DNA of 64,000 nucleotides from Auanema rhodensis (Eukaryota; Nematoda; Chromadorea; Rhabditida; Rhabditidae). The notes beneath the pieces were generated by a model, which saw only the letters and a program-made list of their open reading frames with translations, ran no database searches and was not told the DNA's origin. Positions 24,568 through 38,958 of this stretch are shown here, piece by piece (positions within the stretch are counted from its first letter, which is position 1; the number at the start of each line of letters is the position of its first letter). The position numbers were made by a program, and so were the translations under genes. The stretch is from positions 18,422,501 to 18,486,500 of the forward strand of contig OZ059899.1 of NCBI GenBank assembly GCA_964057225.1, in the 5' to 3' direction.

Positions 24568-27500
24568 TGAACTTATATCAGTTGATATCTCGGTGAATTT
24601 TTAAGCTAGCGCAAATCTGATAAAACAGATCGACGCAGCTTAAAAATCCGCATCGAATGCACTATACAACATTGAGAAACGCTTAATACAAAAATTAGTT
24701 ATGATCGTTTGAAAAAAGACGCATTAGTGTATGTTGAGTTTCCATGTACACTCAACATTGCTTCCAAAAACATTTTTACAAAAATTTTTCCGAAAAATTT
24801 CGAAACAATTTCGCAAAAAGTAGATGTTTTTAGATTCCTTTTTTCAAGGCAAAGACGATGGACATTGTTATTCAACGAAAAAATTAATTCTGCAAGGTGA
24901 AAATCGAGGATATAAGTGTGAACTTATATCAGTTGATATCTCGGTGCATTTTTAAGGTAGCGCAAATCTGATAACACAGATCGACGCAGCTTAAAAATCC
25001 GCATCGAATGCACTATACAACATTGAGAAACGCTTAATACGAAAATTAGTTATGATCGTTTGAAAAATGATGCATTAGTGTATGTTGAGTTTCCATGTAC
25101 ACTCAACATTGCTTTCAAAAACATTTTGACAAAAATTTTTCCGAAAAATTTCAAAATAATTTCCCAAAAAGTAGATGTTTTTAGATTCCTTTTTTCAAGG
25201 CAAAGACGATGGACAAAGTTATTCAACGAAAAAATTAATTCTGCAGGGTGAAAATCGAGGATATAAGTGTGAACTTATATCAGTTGATATCTCGGTGCAT
25301 TTTTAAGCTAGCGCAAATCTGATAACACAGATCGACGCAGCTTAAAAATCCGCATCGAATGCACTATACTACATTGAAAAACGCTTAATACAAAAATTAG
25401 TTATGATCGTTTGAAAAAAGATGCATTAGTGTATGTTGAGTTTCCATGTATACTCAACATTGCTTCCAAAAACATTTTGACAAAAATTTTTCCGAAAAAT
25501 TTCAAAATAATTTCGCAAAAAGTAGATGTTTTTAGATTTCTTTTTTCAAGGCAAAGACGATGGACAATTTTATTCAACGAAAAAATTAATTCTCCAGGGT
25601 GAAAATCGAGGATATAAGTGTGAACTTATATCAGTTGATATCTCGGTGCATTTTTAAGCTAGCGCAAATTTGATAACACAGATCGACGCAGCTTAAAAAT
25701 CCGCATCGAATGCACTATACTACATTGAGAAACGCTTAATACAAAAATTAGTTATGATCGTTTGAAAAATGATGCATTAGTGTATGTTGAGTTTCCATGT
25801 ACACTCAACATTGCTTCCAAAAACATTTTGACAAAAATTTTTTCGAAAAATTTCAGAATATTTTAGCAAAAAATAGTTGTTTTTAGATTCCTTTTCTCAA
25901 GGCAAAGACGATGGACAATGTTATTCAACGAAAAAATTAATTCTGCAGGGTGAAAATCGAGGATATAAGTGTAAACTTATATCAGTTGATATCTCGGTGC
26001 ATTTTTAAGCTAGCGCAAATCTGATAACACAGATCGACGCAGCTTAAAAAGCCGCATCGAATGCACTATACAACATTGAGAAACGCTTAATACAAAAATT
26101 AGTTATGATCGTTTGAAAAATGATGCATTAGTGTATGTTGAGTTTCCATGTACACTCAACATTGCTTCCAAAAACATTTTTACAAAAATTTTTCCGGAAA
26201 ATTTCGAAACAATTTCGCAAAAAGTAGATGTTTTTAGATTCCTTTTTTCAAGGCAAAGACGATGGACATTGTTATTCAACGAAAAAATTAATTCTGCAGG
26301 GTGAAAATCGAGGATATAAGTGTGAACTTATATCAGTTGATATCTCGGTGCATTTTTAAGCTAGCGCAAATCTGATAACACAGATCGACGCAGCTTAAAA
26401 AGCCGCATCGAATGCACTATACAACATTGAGAAACGCTTAATACAAAAATTAGTTATGATCGTTTGAAAAATGATGCATTAGTGTATGTTGAGTTTCCAT
26501 GTACACTCAACATTGCTTCCAAAAACATTTTTACAAAAATTTTTCCGAAAAATTTCGAAACAATTTCGCAAAAAGTAGATGTTTTTAGATTCCTTTTTTC
26601 AAGGCAAAGACGATGGACATTGTTATTCAACGAAAAAATTAATTCTGCAGGGTGAAAATCGAGGATATAAGTGTGAACTTATATCAGTTGATATCTCGTT
26701 GCATTTTTAAGGTAGCGCAAATCTGATAACACAGATCGACGCAGCTTAGAAATCCGCATCGAATGCACTATACTACATTGAGAAACGCTTAATACAAAAA
26801 TTAGTTATGATCGTTTGAAAAATGATGCATTAGTGTATGTTGAGTTTCCATGTACACTCAACATTGCTTCCAAAAACATTTTTACAAAAACTTTTCCGAA
26901 AAATTTCGAAATAATTTCGCAGAAAGTAGATGTTTTTAGATTCCTTTTTTCAAGGCAAAGACGATGGACATTGTTATTCAACGAAAAAATTAATTCTGCA
27001 GGGTGAAAATCGAGGATATAAGTGTGAACTTATATTAGTTGATATCTCGGTGCATTTTTAAGCTAGCGCAAATCTGATAACACAGATCGACGCAGCTTAA
27101 AAATCCGCATCGAATGCACTATACAACATTGAGAAACGCTTAATACAAAAATTAGTTATGATCGTTTGAAAAAAGACGCATTAGTGTATGTTGAGTTTCC
27201 ATGTACACTCAACATTGCTTCCAAAAACATTTTTACAAAAATTTTTCCGAAAAATTTCGAAACAATTTCGCAAAAAGTAGATGTTTTTAGATTCCTTTTT
27301 TCAAGGCAAAGACGATGGACATTGTTATTCAACGAAAAAATTAATTCTGCAAGGTGAAAATCGAGGATATAAGTGTGAACTTATATCAGTTGATATCTCG
27401 GTGCATTTTTAAGGTAGCGCAAATCTGATAACACAGATCGACGCAGCTTAAAAATCCGCATCGAATGCACTATACAACATTGAGAAACGCTTAATACGAA

Positions 27501-29130
27501 AATTAGTTATGATCGTTTGAAAAATGATGCATTAGTGTATGTTGAGTTTCCATGTACACTCAACATTGCTTTCAAAAACATTTTGACAAAAATTTTTCCG
27601 AAAAATTTCAAAATAATTTCCCAAAAAGTAGATGTTTTTAGATTCCTTTTTTCAAGGCAAAGACGATGGACAAAGTTATTCAACGAAAAAATTAATTCTG
27701 CAGGGTGAAAATCGAGGATATAAGTGTGAACTTATATCAGTTGATATCTCGGTGCATTTTTAAGCTAGCGCAAATCTGATAACACAGATCGACGCAGCTT
27801 AAAAATCCGCATCGAATGCACTATACTACATTGAAAAACGCTTAATACAAAAATTAGTTATGATCGTTTGAAAAAAGATGCATTAGTGTATGTTGAGTTT
27901 CCATGTATACTCAACATTGCTTCCAAAAACATTTTGACAAAAATTTTTCCGAAAAATTTCAAAATAATTTCGCAAAAAGTAGATGTTTTTAGATTTCTTT
28001 TTTCAAGGCAAAGACGATGGACAATTTTATTCAACGAAAAAATTAATTCTCCAGGGTGAAAATCGAGGATATAAGTGTGAACTTATATCAGTTGATATCT
28101 CGGTGCATTTTTAAGCTAGCGCAAATCTGATAACACAGATCGACGCAGCTTAAAAATCCGCATCGAATGCACTATACTACATTGAGAAACGCTTAATACA
28201 AAAATTAGTTATGATCGTTTGAAAAATGATGCATTAGTGTATGTTGAGTTTCCATGTACACTCAACATTGCTTCCAAAAACATTTTGACAAAAATTTTTT
28301 CGAAAAATTTCAGAATATTTTAGCAAAAAATAGTTGTTTTTAGATTCCTTTTCTCAAGGCAAAGACGATGGACAATGTTATTCAACGAAAAAATTAATTC
28401 TGCAGGGTGAAAATCGAGGATATAAGTGTAAACTTATATCAGTTGATATCTCGGTGCATTTTTAAGCTAGCGCAAATCTGATAACACAGATCGACGCAGC
28501 TTAAAAATCCGCATCGAATGCACTATACTACATTGAGAAACGCTTAATACAAAAATTAGTTATGATCGTTTGAAAAATGATGCATTAGTGTATGTTGAGT
28601 TTCCATGTACACTCAACATTGCTTCCAAAAACATTTTTACAAAAATTTTTCCGGAAAATTTCGAAACAATTTCGCAAAAAGTAGATGTTTTTAGATTTCT
28701 TTTTTCAAGGCAAAGACGATGGACAATGTTATTCAACGAAAAAATTAATTCTGCAGGGTGAAAATCGAGGATATAAGTGTGAACTTATATCAGTTGATAT
28801 CTCGGTGCATTTTTAAGCTAGCGCAAATCTGATAACACAGATCGACGCAGCTTAAAAAGCCGCATCGAATGCACTATACAACATTGAGAAACGCTTAATA
28901 CAAAAATTAGTTATGATCGTTTGAAAAATGATGCATTAGTGTATGTTGAGTTTCCATGTACACTCAACATTGCTTCCAAAAACATTTTTACAAAAATTTT
29001 TCCGAAAAATTTCGAAATAATTTCGCAGAAAGTAGATGTTTTTAGATTCCTTTTTTCAAGGCAAAGACGATGGACATTGTTATTCAACGAAAAAATTAAT
29101 TCTGCAGGGTGAAAATCGAGGATATAAGTG
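24568..29130 (+). repeat. Higher-order repeat: 7-monomer unit (2457 bp), one full copy and six monomers of a second
   Basis: Monomers 71-77 (24568-27024) recur as 78-83 (27025-29130). Order of types: GACGCATTAG with CTGCAAGGTG; GCTTTCAAAAAC preceded by AATACGAAAATTAG; GTATACTCAAC with CAATTTTATT and CTCCAGGG; CAGAATATTTTAGC ending in GTGTAAAC; CCGGAAAATTTCGAAAC; CCGAAAAATTTCGAA; and, in the first copy only, AAAACTTTTCCG. The rare AATACGAAAA at 25041 and 27498 is exactly 2457 bp apart. The last monomers of the second copy have diverged, and the seventh is replaced by a second-class monomer. Confidence 0.88.
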
Positions 29131-30183
29131 TGAACTTATATTAGTTGATATCTCGGTGCATTTTTAAGCTAGCGCAAATCTGATAACACAGATCGACGCA
29201 GCTTAAAAATCCGCATCGAATGCACTATACTACATTGAGAAACGCTTAATACAAAATTTAGTTATGATCGTTTGAAAAATGATGCATTAGTGTATGTTGA
29301 GTTTCCATGTACACTCAACATTGCTTCCAAAAACATTTTGACAAAAATTTTTTCGAAAAATTTCAAAATAATTTAGCAAAAAGTAGATGTTTTTAGATTC
29401 CTTTTTTCAAGGCAAAGACGATGAACAATGTTATTCAACGAAAAAATTAATTCTTCAGGGTGAAAATCGAGGATATAAGTGTGAACTTATATCAGTTGAT
29501 ATCTCGGTGAATTTTTAAGCTAGCGCAAATCTGATAAAACAGATCGACGCAGCTTAAAAATCCGCATCGAATGCACTATACAACATTGAGAAACGCTTAA
29601 TACAAAAATTAGTTATGATCGTTTGAAAAATGATGCATTAGTGTATGTTGAGTTTCCATGTACACTCAACATTGCTTCCAAAAACATTTTGACAAAAATT
29701 TTTTCGAAAAATTTCAGAATATTTTAGCAAAAAATAGTTGTTTTTAGATTCCTTTTTTCAAGGCAAAGACGATGGACAATGTTATTCAACGAAAAAATTA
29801 ATTATGCAGGGTGAAAATCGAGGATATAAGTGTGAACTTATATCAGTTGATATCTCGGTGCATTTTTAAGCTAGCGCAAATCTGATAACACAGATCGACG
29901 CAGCTTAAAAATCCGCATCGAATGCACTATACTACATTGAGAAACGCTTAATACAAAAATTAGTTATGATCGTTTGAAAAATGATGCCTTAGTGTATGTT
30001 GAGTTTCCATGTACACTCAACATTGCTTCCAAAAGCATTTTGACAAAAATTTTTTCGAAAAATTTCAAAATAATTTAGCAAAAAGTAAATGTTTTTAGAT
30101 TCCTTTTTTCAAGGCAAAGACGATGGACAATGTTATTCAACGAAAAAATTAATTCTTCAGGGTGAAAATCGAGGATATAAGTG
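29131..30183 (+). repeat. First second-class monomers (84-86)
   Basis: This is the first appearance of the class that dominates the right part of the window. Monomer 84 has AAAATTTAG, TTTCAAAATAATTTAGC, ACGATGAACAATG and CTTCAGGG; monomer 86 has GATGCCTTAG, CCAAAAGCATTTT and CTTCAGGG. Monomer 85 between them is a first-class CAGAATATTTTAGC type with GGTGAATTTTT and ATAAAACAG. In these monomers the usual frame is closed by TAG at its codon 35. Confidence 0.8.
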
Positions 30184-33100
30184 TGAACTTATATCAGTTG
30201 ATATCTCGGTGCATTTTTAAGCTAGCGCAAATCTGATAACACAGATCGACGCAGCTTAAAAATCGGCATCGAATGCACTATACTACATTGAAAAACGCTT
30301 AATACAAAAATTAGTTATGATCGTTTGAAAAAAGATGCATTAGTGTATGTTGAGTTTCCATGTATACTCAACATTGCTTCCAAAAACATTTTGACAAAAA
30401 TTTTTCCGAAAAATTTCAAAATAATTTCGCAAAAAGTAGATGTTTTTAGATTTCTTTTTTCAAGGCAAAGACGATGGACAATTTTATTCAACGAAAAAAT
30501 TAATTCTCCAGGGTGAAAATCGAGGATATAAGTGTGAACTTATATCAGTTGATATCTCGGTGCATTTTTAAGCTAGCGCAAATCTGATAACACAGATCGA
30601 CGCAGCTTAAAAATCCGCATCGAATGCACTATACTACATTGAGAAACGCTTAATACAAAAATTAGTTATGATCGTTTGAAAAATGATGCATTAGTGTATG
30701 TTGAGTTTCCATGTACACTCAACATTGCTTCCAAAAACATTTTGACAAAAATTTTTTCGAAAAATTTCAGAATATTTTAGCAAAAAATAGTTGTTTTTAG
30801 ATTCCTTTTCTCAAGGCAAAGACGATGGACAATGTTATTCAACGAAAAAATTAATTCTGCAGGGTGAAAATCGAGGATATAAGTGTAAACTTATATCAGT
30901 TGATATCTCGGTGCATTTTTAAGCTAGCGCAAATCTGATAACACAGATCGACGCAGCTTAAAAATCCGCATCGAATGCACTATACTACATTGAGAAACGC
31001 TTAATACAAAAATTAGTTATGATCGTTTGAAAAATGATGCATTAGTGTATGTTGAGTTTCCATGTACACTCAACATTGCTTCCAAAAACATTTTTACAAA
31101 AATTTTTCCGGAAAATTTCGAAACAATTTCGCAAAAAGTAGATGTTTTTAGATTTCTTTTTTCAAGGCAAAGACGATGGACAATGTTATTCAACGAAAAA
31201 ATTAATTCTGCAGGGTGAAAATCGAGGATATAAGTGTGAACTTATATCAGTTGATATCTCGGTGCATTTTTAAGCTAGCGCAAATCTGATAACACAGATC
31301 GACGCAGCTTAAAAATCCGCATCGAATGCACTATACTACATTGAGAAACGCTTAATACAAAAATTAGTTATGATCGTTTGAAAAATGATGCATTAGTGTA
31401 TGTTGAGTTTCCATGTACACTCAACATTGCTTCCAAAAACATTTTGACAAAAATTTTTTCGAAAAATTTCAGAATATTTTAGCAAAAAATAGTTGTTTTT
31501 AGATTCCTTTTCTCAAGGCAAAGACGATGGACAATGTTATTCAACGAAAAAATTAATTCTGCAGGGTGAAAATCGAGGATATAAGTGTGAACTTATATCA
31601 GTTGATATCTCGGTGCATTTTTAAGCTAGCGCAAATCTGATAACACAGATCGACGCAGCTTAAAAATCCGCATCAAATGCACTATACTACATTGAGAAAC
31701 GCTTAATACAAAAATTAGTTATGATCGTTTGAAAAATGATGCATTAGTGTATGTTGAGTTTCCATGTACACTCAACATTGCTTCCAAAAACATTTTGACA
31801 AAAATTTTTTCGAAAAATTTCAGAATATTTTAGCAAAAAATAGTTGTTTTTAGATTCCTTTTCTCAAGGCAAAGACGATGGACAATGTTATTCAACGAAA
31901 AAATTAATTCTGCAGGGTGAAAATCGAGGATATAAGTGTAAACTTATATCAGTTGATATCTCGGTGCATTTTTAAGCTAGCGCAAATCTGATAACACAGA
32001 TCGACGCAGCTTAAAAATCCGCATCGAATGCACTATACTACATTGAGAAACGCTTAATACAAAAATTAGTTATGATCGTTTGAAAAATGATGCATTAGTG
32101 TATGTTGAGTTTCCATGTACACTCAACATTGCTTCCAAAAACATTTTTACAAAAATTTTTCCGGAAAATTTCGAAACAATTTCGCAAAAAGTAGATGTTT
32201 TTAGATTTCTTTTTTCAAGGCAAAGACGATGGACAATGTTATTCAACGAAAAAATTAATTCTGCAGGGTGAAAATCGAGGATATAAGTGTGAACTTATAT
32301 CAGTTGATATCTCGGTGCATTTTTAAGCTAGCGCAAATCTGATAACACAGATCGACGCAGCTTAAAAATCCGCATCGAATGCACTATACTACATTGAGAA
32401 ACGCTTAATACAAAAATTAGTTATGATCGTTTGAAAAATGATGCATTAGTGTATGTTGAGTTTCCATGTACACTCAACATTGCTTCCAAAAACATTTTGA
32501 CAAAAATTTTTTCGAAAAATTTCAGAATATTTTAGCAAAAAATAGTTGTTTTTAGATTCCTTTTCTCAAGGCAAAGACGATGGACAATGTTATTCAACGA
32601 AAAAATTAATTCTGCAGGGTGAAAATCGAGGATATAAGTGTGAACTTATATCAGTTGATATCTCGGTGCATTTTTAAGCTAGCGCAAATCTGATAACACA
32701 GATCGACGCAGCTTAAAAATCCGCATCGAATGCACTATACTACATTGAGAAACGCTTAATACAAAAATTAGTTATGATCGTTTGAAAAATGATGCATTAG
32801 TGTATGTTGAGTTTCCATGTACACTCAACATTGCTTCCAAAAACATTTTTACAAAAATTTTTCCGGAAAATTTCGAAACAATTTCGCAAAAAGTAGATGT
32901 TTTTAGATTTCTTTTTTCAAGGCAAAGACGATGGACAATGTTATTCAACGAAAAAATTAATTCTGCAGGGTGAAAATCGAGGATATAAGTGTGAACTTAT
33001 ATCAGTTGATATCTCGGTGCATTTTTAAGCTAGCGCAAATCTGATAACACAGATCGACGCAGCTTAAAAATCCGCATCGAATGCACTATACTACATTGAG

Positions 33101-35097
33101 AAACGCTTAATACAAAAATTAGTTATGATCGTTTGAAAAATGATGCATTAGTGTATGTTGAGTTTCCATGTACACTCAACATTGCTTCCAAAAACATTTT
33201 GACAAAAATTTTTTCGAAAAATTTCAGAATATTTTAACAAAAAATAGTTGTTTTTAGATTCCTTTTCTCAAGGCAAAGACGATGGACAATGTTATTCAAC
33301 GAAAAAATTAATTCTGCAGGGTGAAAATCGAGGATATAAGTGTGAACTTATATCAGTTGATATCTCGGTGCATTTTTAAGCTAGCGCAAATCTGATAACA
33401 CAGATCGACGCAGCTTAAAAATCCGCATCGAATGCACTATACTACATTGAGAAACGCTTAATACAAAAATTAGTTATGATCGTTTGAAAAATGATGCATT
33501 AGTGTATGTTGAGTTTCCATGTACACTCAACATTGCTTCCAAAAACATTTTTACAAAAATTTTTCCGGAAAATTTCGAAACAATTTCGCAAAAAGTAGAT
33601 GTTTTTAGATTTCTTTTTTCAAGGCAAAGACGATGGACAATGTTATTCAACGAAAAAATTAATTCTGCAGGGTGAAAATCGAGGATATAAGTGTGAACTT
33701 ATATCAGTTGATATCTCGGTGCATTTTTAAGCTAGCGCAAATCTGATAACACAGATCGACGCAGCTTAAAAATCCGCATCGAATGCACTATACTACATTG
33801 AGAAACGCTTAATACAAAAATTAGTTATGATCGTTTGAAAAATGATGCATTAGTGTATGTTGAGTTTCCATGTACACTCAACATTGCTTCCAAAAACATT
33901 TTGACAAAAATTTTTTCGAAAAATTTCAGAATATTTTAGCAAAAAATAGTTGTTTTTAGATTCCTTTTCTCAAGGCAAAGACGATGGACAATGTTATTCA
34001 ACGAAAAAATTAATTCTGCAGGGTGAAAATCGAGGATATAAGTGTGAACTTATATCAGTTGATATCTCGGTGCATTTTTAAGCTAGCGCAAATCTGATAA
34101 CACAGATCGACGCAGCTTAAAAATCCGCATCGAATGCACTATACTACATTGAGAAACGCTTAATACAAAAATTAGTTATGATCGTTTGAAAAATGATGCA
34201 TTAGTGTATGTTGAGTTTCCATGTACACTCAACATTGCTTCCAAAAACATTTTTACAAAAATTTTTCCGGAAAATTTCGAAACAATTTCGCAAAAAGTAG
34301 ATGTTTTTAGATTTCTTTTTTCAAGGCAAAGACGATGGACAATGTTATTCAACGAAAAAATTAATTCTGCAGGGTGAAAATCGAGGATATAAGTGTGAAC
34401 TTATATCAGTTGATATCTCGGTGCATTTTTAAGCTAGCGCAAATCTGATAACACAGATCGACGCAGCTTAAAAATCCGCATCGAATGCACTATACTACAT
34501 TGAGAAACGCTTAATACAAAAATTAGTTATGATCGTTTGAAAAATGATGCATTAGTGTATGTTGAGTTTCCATGTACACTCAACATTGCTTCCAAAAACA
34601 TTTTGACAAAAATTTTTTCGAAAAATTTCAGAATATTTTAGCAAAAAATAGTTGTTTTTAGATTCCTTTTCTCAAGGCAAAGACGATGGACAATGTTATT
34701 CAACGAAAAAATTAATTCTGCAGGGTGAAAATCGAGGATATAAGTGTGAACTTATATCAGTTGATATCTCGGTGCATTTTTAAGCTAGCGCAAATCTGAT
34801 AACACAGATCGACGCAGCTTAAAAATCCGCATCGAATGCACTATACTACATTGAGAAACGCTTAATACAAAAATTAGTTATGATCGTTTGAAAAATGATG
34901 CATTAGTGTATGTTGAGTTTCCATGTACACTCAACATTGCTTCCAAAAACATTTTTACAAAAATTTTTCCGGAAAATTTCGAAACAATTTCGCAAAAAGT
35001 AGATGTTTTTAGATTTCTTTTTTCAAGGCAAAGACGATGGACAATGTTATTCAACGAAAAAATTAATTCTGCAGGGTGAAAATCGAGGATATAAGTG
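30184..35097 (+). repeat. 702-bp dimer higher-order repeat region, monomers 87-100
   Basis: Monomer 87 is the GTATACTCAAC type, followed by alternation of two types: CAGAATATTTTAGC with CTTTTCTCAAGG, and CCGGAAAATTTCGAAAC with GATTTCTTTTTTC. From 31588 to 35097 this gives five consecutive 702-bp dimers that look almost identical; small differences include ATTTTAACAAAA near 33235 and GCATCAAATGC near 31675. Monomers 90 and 91 are two adjacent copies of the first type, a break in the alternation. Some copies end in GTGTAAAC, others in GTGTGAAC. Confidence 0.9.
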
Positions 35098-38000
35098 TGA
35101 ACTTATATCAGTTGATATCTCGGTGCATTTTTAAGCTAGCGCAAATCTGATAACACAGATCGACGCAGCTTAAAAATCCGCATCGAATGCACTATACTAC
35201 ATTGAGAAACGCTTAATACAAAAATTAGTTATGATCGTTTGAAAAATGATGCATTAGTGTATGTTGAGTTTCCATGTACACTCAACATTGCTTCCAAAAA
35301 CATTTTGACAAAAATTTTTTCGAAAAATTTCAGAATATTTTAGCAAAAAATAGTTGTTTTTAGATTCCTTTTCTCAAGGCAAAGACGATGGACAATGTTA
35401 TTCAACGAAAAAATTAATTCTGCAGGGTGAAAATCGAGGATATAAGTGTGAACTTATATCAGTTGATATCTCGGTGCATTTTTAAGCTAGCGCAAATCTG
35501 ATAACACAGATCGACGCAGCTTAAAAATCCGCATCGAATGCACTATACTACATTGAGAAACGCTTAATACAAAAATTAGTTATGATCGTTTGAAAAATGA
35601 TGCATTAGTGTATGTTGAGTTTCCATGTACACTCAACATTGCTTCCAAAAACATTTTTACAAAAATTTTTCCGAAAAATTTCGAAATAATTTCGCAGAAA
35701 GTAGATGTTTTTAGATTCCTTTTTTCAAGGCAAAGACGATGGACATTGTTATTCAACGAAAAAATTAATTCTGCAGGGTGAAAATCGAGGATATAAGTGT
35801 GAACTTATATTAGTTGATATCTCGGTGCATTTTTAAGCTAGCGCAAATTTGATAACACAGATCGACGCAGCTTAAAAATCCGCATCGAATGCACTATACT
35901 ACATTGAGAAACGCTTAATACAAAATTTAGTTATGATCGTTTGAAAAATGATGCATTAGTGTATGTTGAGTTTCCATGTACACTCAACATTGCTTCCAAA
36001 AACATTTTGACAAAAATTTTTTCGAAAAATTTCAGAATATTTTAGCAAAAAATAGTTGTTTTTAGATTCCTTTTCTCAAGGCAAAGACGATGGACATTGT
36101 TATTCAACGAAAAAATTAATTCTGCAGGGTGAAAATCGAGGATATAAGTGTGAACTTATATTAGTTGATATCTCGGTGCATTTTTAAGCTAGCGCAAATT
36201 TGATAACACAGATCGACGCAGCTTAAAAATCCGCATCGAATGCACTATACTACATTGAGAAACGCTTAATACAAAATTTAGTTATGATCGTTTGAAAAAT
36301 GATGCATTAGTGTATGTTGAGTTTCCATGTACACTCAACATTGCTTCCAAAAACATTTTGACAAAAATTTTTTCGAAAAATTTCAGAATATTTTAGCAAA
36401 AAATAGTTGTTTTTAGATTCCTTTTCTCAAGGCAAAGACGATGGACAATGTTATTCAACGAAAAAATTAATTCTGCAGGGTGAAAATCGAGGATATAAGT
36501 GTGAACTTATATTAGTTGATATCTCGGTGCATTTTTAAGCTAGCGCAAATTTGATAACACAGATCGACGCAGCTTAAAAATCCGCATCGAATGCACTATA
36601 CTACATTGAGAAACGCTTAATACAAAATTTAGTTATGATCGTTTGAAAAATGATGCATTAGTGTATGTTGAGTTTCCATGTACACTCAACATTGCTTCCA
36701 AAAACATTTTGACAAAAATTTTTTCGAAAAATTTCAGAATATTTTAGCAAAAAATAGTTGTTTTTAGATTCCTTTTCTCAAGGCAAAGACGATGGACAAT
36801 GTTATTCAACGAAAAAATTAATTCTGCAGGGTGAAAATCGAGGATATAAGTGTGAACTTATATCAGTTGATATCTCGGTGCATTTTTAAGCTAGCGCAAA
36901 TCTGATAACACAGATCGACGCAGCTTAAAAATCCGCATCGAATGCACTATACTACATTGAGAAACGCTTAATACAAAAATTAGTTATGATCGTTTGAAAA
37001 ATGATGCATTAGTGTATGTTGAGTTTCCATGTACACTCAACATTGCTTCCAAAAACATTTTTACAAAAATTTTTCCGGAAAATTTCGAAACAATTTCGCA
37101 AAAAGTAGATGTTTTTAGATTTCTTTTTTCAAGGCAAAGACGATGGACAATGTTATTCAACGAAAAAATTAATTCTGCAGGGTGAAAATCGAGGATATAA
37201 GTGTGAACTTATATCAGTTGATATCTCGGTGCATTTTTAAGCTAGCGCAAATCTGATAACACAGATCGACGCAGCTTAAAAATCCGCATCGAATGCACTA
37301 TACTACATTGAGAAACGCTTAATACAAAAATTAGTTATGATCGTTTGAAAAATGATGCATTAGTGTATGTTGAGTTTCCATGTACACTCAACATTGCTTC
37401 CAAAAACATTTTGACAAAAATTTTTTCGAAAAATTTCAGAATATTTTAGCAAAAAATAGTTGTTTTTAGATTCCTTTTCTCAAGGCAAAGACGATGGACA
37501 ATGTTATTCAACGAAAAAATTAATTCTGCAGGGTGAAAATCGAGGATATAAGTGTGAACTTATATCAGTTGATATCTCGGTGCATTTTTAAGCTAGCGCA
37601 AATCTGATAACACAGATCGACGCAGCTTAAAAATCCGCATCGAATGCACTATACTACATTGAGAAACGCTTAATACAAAAATTAGTTATGATCGTTTGAA
37701 AAATGATGCATTAGTGTATGTTGAGTTTCCATGTACACTCAACATTGCTTCCAAAAACATTTTTACAAAAATTTTTCCGAAAAATTTCGAAATAATTTCG
37801 CAGAAAGTAGATGTTTTTAGATTCCTTTTTTCAAGGCAAAGACGATGGACATTGTTATTCAACGAAAAAATTAATTCTGCAGGGTGAAAATCGAGGATAT
37901 AAGTGTGAACTTATATTAGTTGATATCTCGGTGCATTTTTAAGCTAGCGCAAATTTGATAACACAGATCGACGCAGCTTAAAAATCCGCATCGAATGCAC

Positions 38001-38958
38001 TATACTACATTGAGAAACGCTTAATACAAAATTTAGTTATGATCGTTTGAAAAATGATGCATTAGTGTATGTTGAGTTTCCATGTACACTCAACATTGCT
38101 TCCAAAAACATTTTGACAAAAATTTTTTCGAAAAATTTCAGAATATTTTAGCAAAAAATAGTTGTTTTTAGATTCCTTTTCTCAAGGCAAAGACGATGGA
38201 CAATGTTATTCAACGAAAAAATTAATTCTGCAGGGTGAAAATCGAGGATATAAGTGTGAACTTATATCAGTTGATATCTCGGTGCATTTTTAAGCTAGCG
38301 CAAATCTGATAACACAGATCGACGCAGCTTAAAAATCCGCATCGAATGCACTATACTACATTGAGAAACGCTTAATACAAAAATTAGTTATGATCGTTTG
38401 AAAAATGATGCATTAGTGTATGTTGAGTTTCCATGTACACTCAACATTGCTTCCAAAAACATTTTGACAAAAATTTTTTCGAAAAATTTCAGAATATTTT
38501 AGCAAAAAATAGTTGTTTTTAGATTCCTTTTCTCAAGGCAAAGACGATGGACAATGTTATTCAACGAAAAAATTAATTCTGCAGGGTGAAAATCGAGGAT
38601 ATAAGTGTGAACTTATATCAGTTGATATCTCGGTGCATTTTTAAGCTAGCGCAAATCTGATAACACAGATCGACGCAGCTTAAAAATCCGCATCGAATGC
38701 ACTATACTACATTGAGAAACGCTTAATACAAAAATTAGTTATGATCGTTTGAAAAATGATGCATTAGTGTATGTTGAGTTTCCATGTACACTCAACATTG
38801 CTTCCAAAAACATTTTGACAAAAATTTTTTCGAAAAATTTCAGAATATTTTAGCAAAAAATAGTTGTTTTTAGATTCCTTTTCTCAAGGCAAAGACGATG
38901 GACTTTGTTATTCAACGAAAAAATTAATTCTTCAGGGTGAAAATCGAGGATATAAGTG
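35098..38958 (+). repeat. Approximate 6-monomer pattern, monomers 101-111
   Basis: The CCGAAAAATTTCGAAAT monomer recurs at 35449 and 37555, 2106 bp apart. It is followed each time by CAGAATATTTTAGC monomers carrying CAAATTTGATAAC and AAAATTTAG. Monomers 103-105 form a run of three such copies. Monomers 109-111 are again this type; the last (38608-38958) ends with GGACTTTG and CTTCAGGG and so joins a first-class 5' part to a second-class 3' part. Confidence 0.75.
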
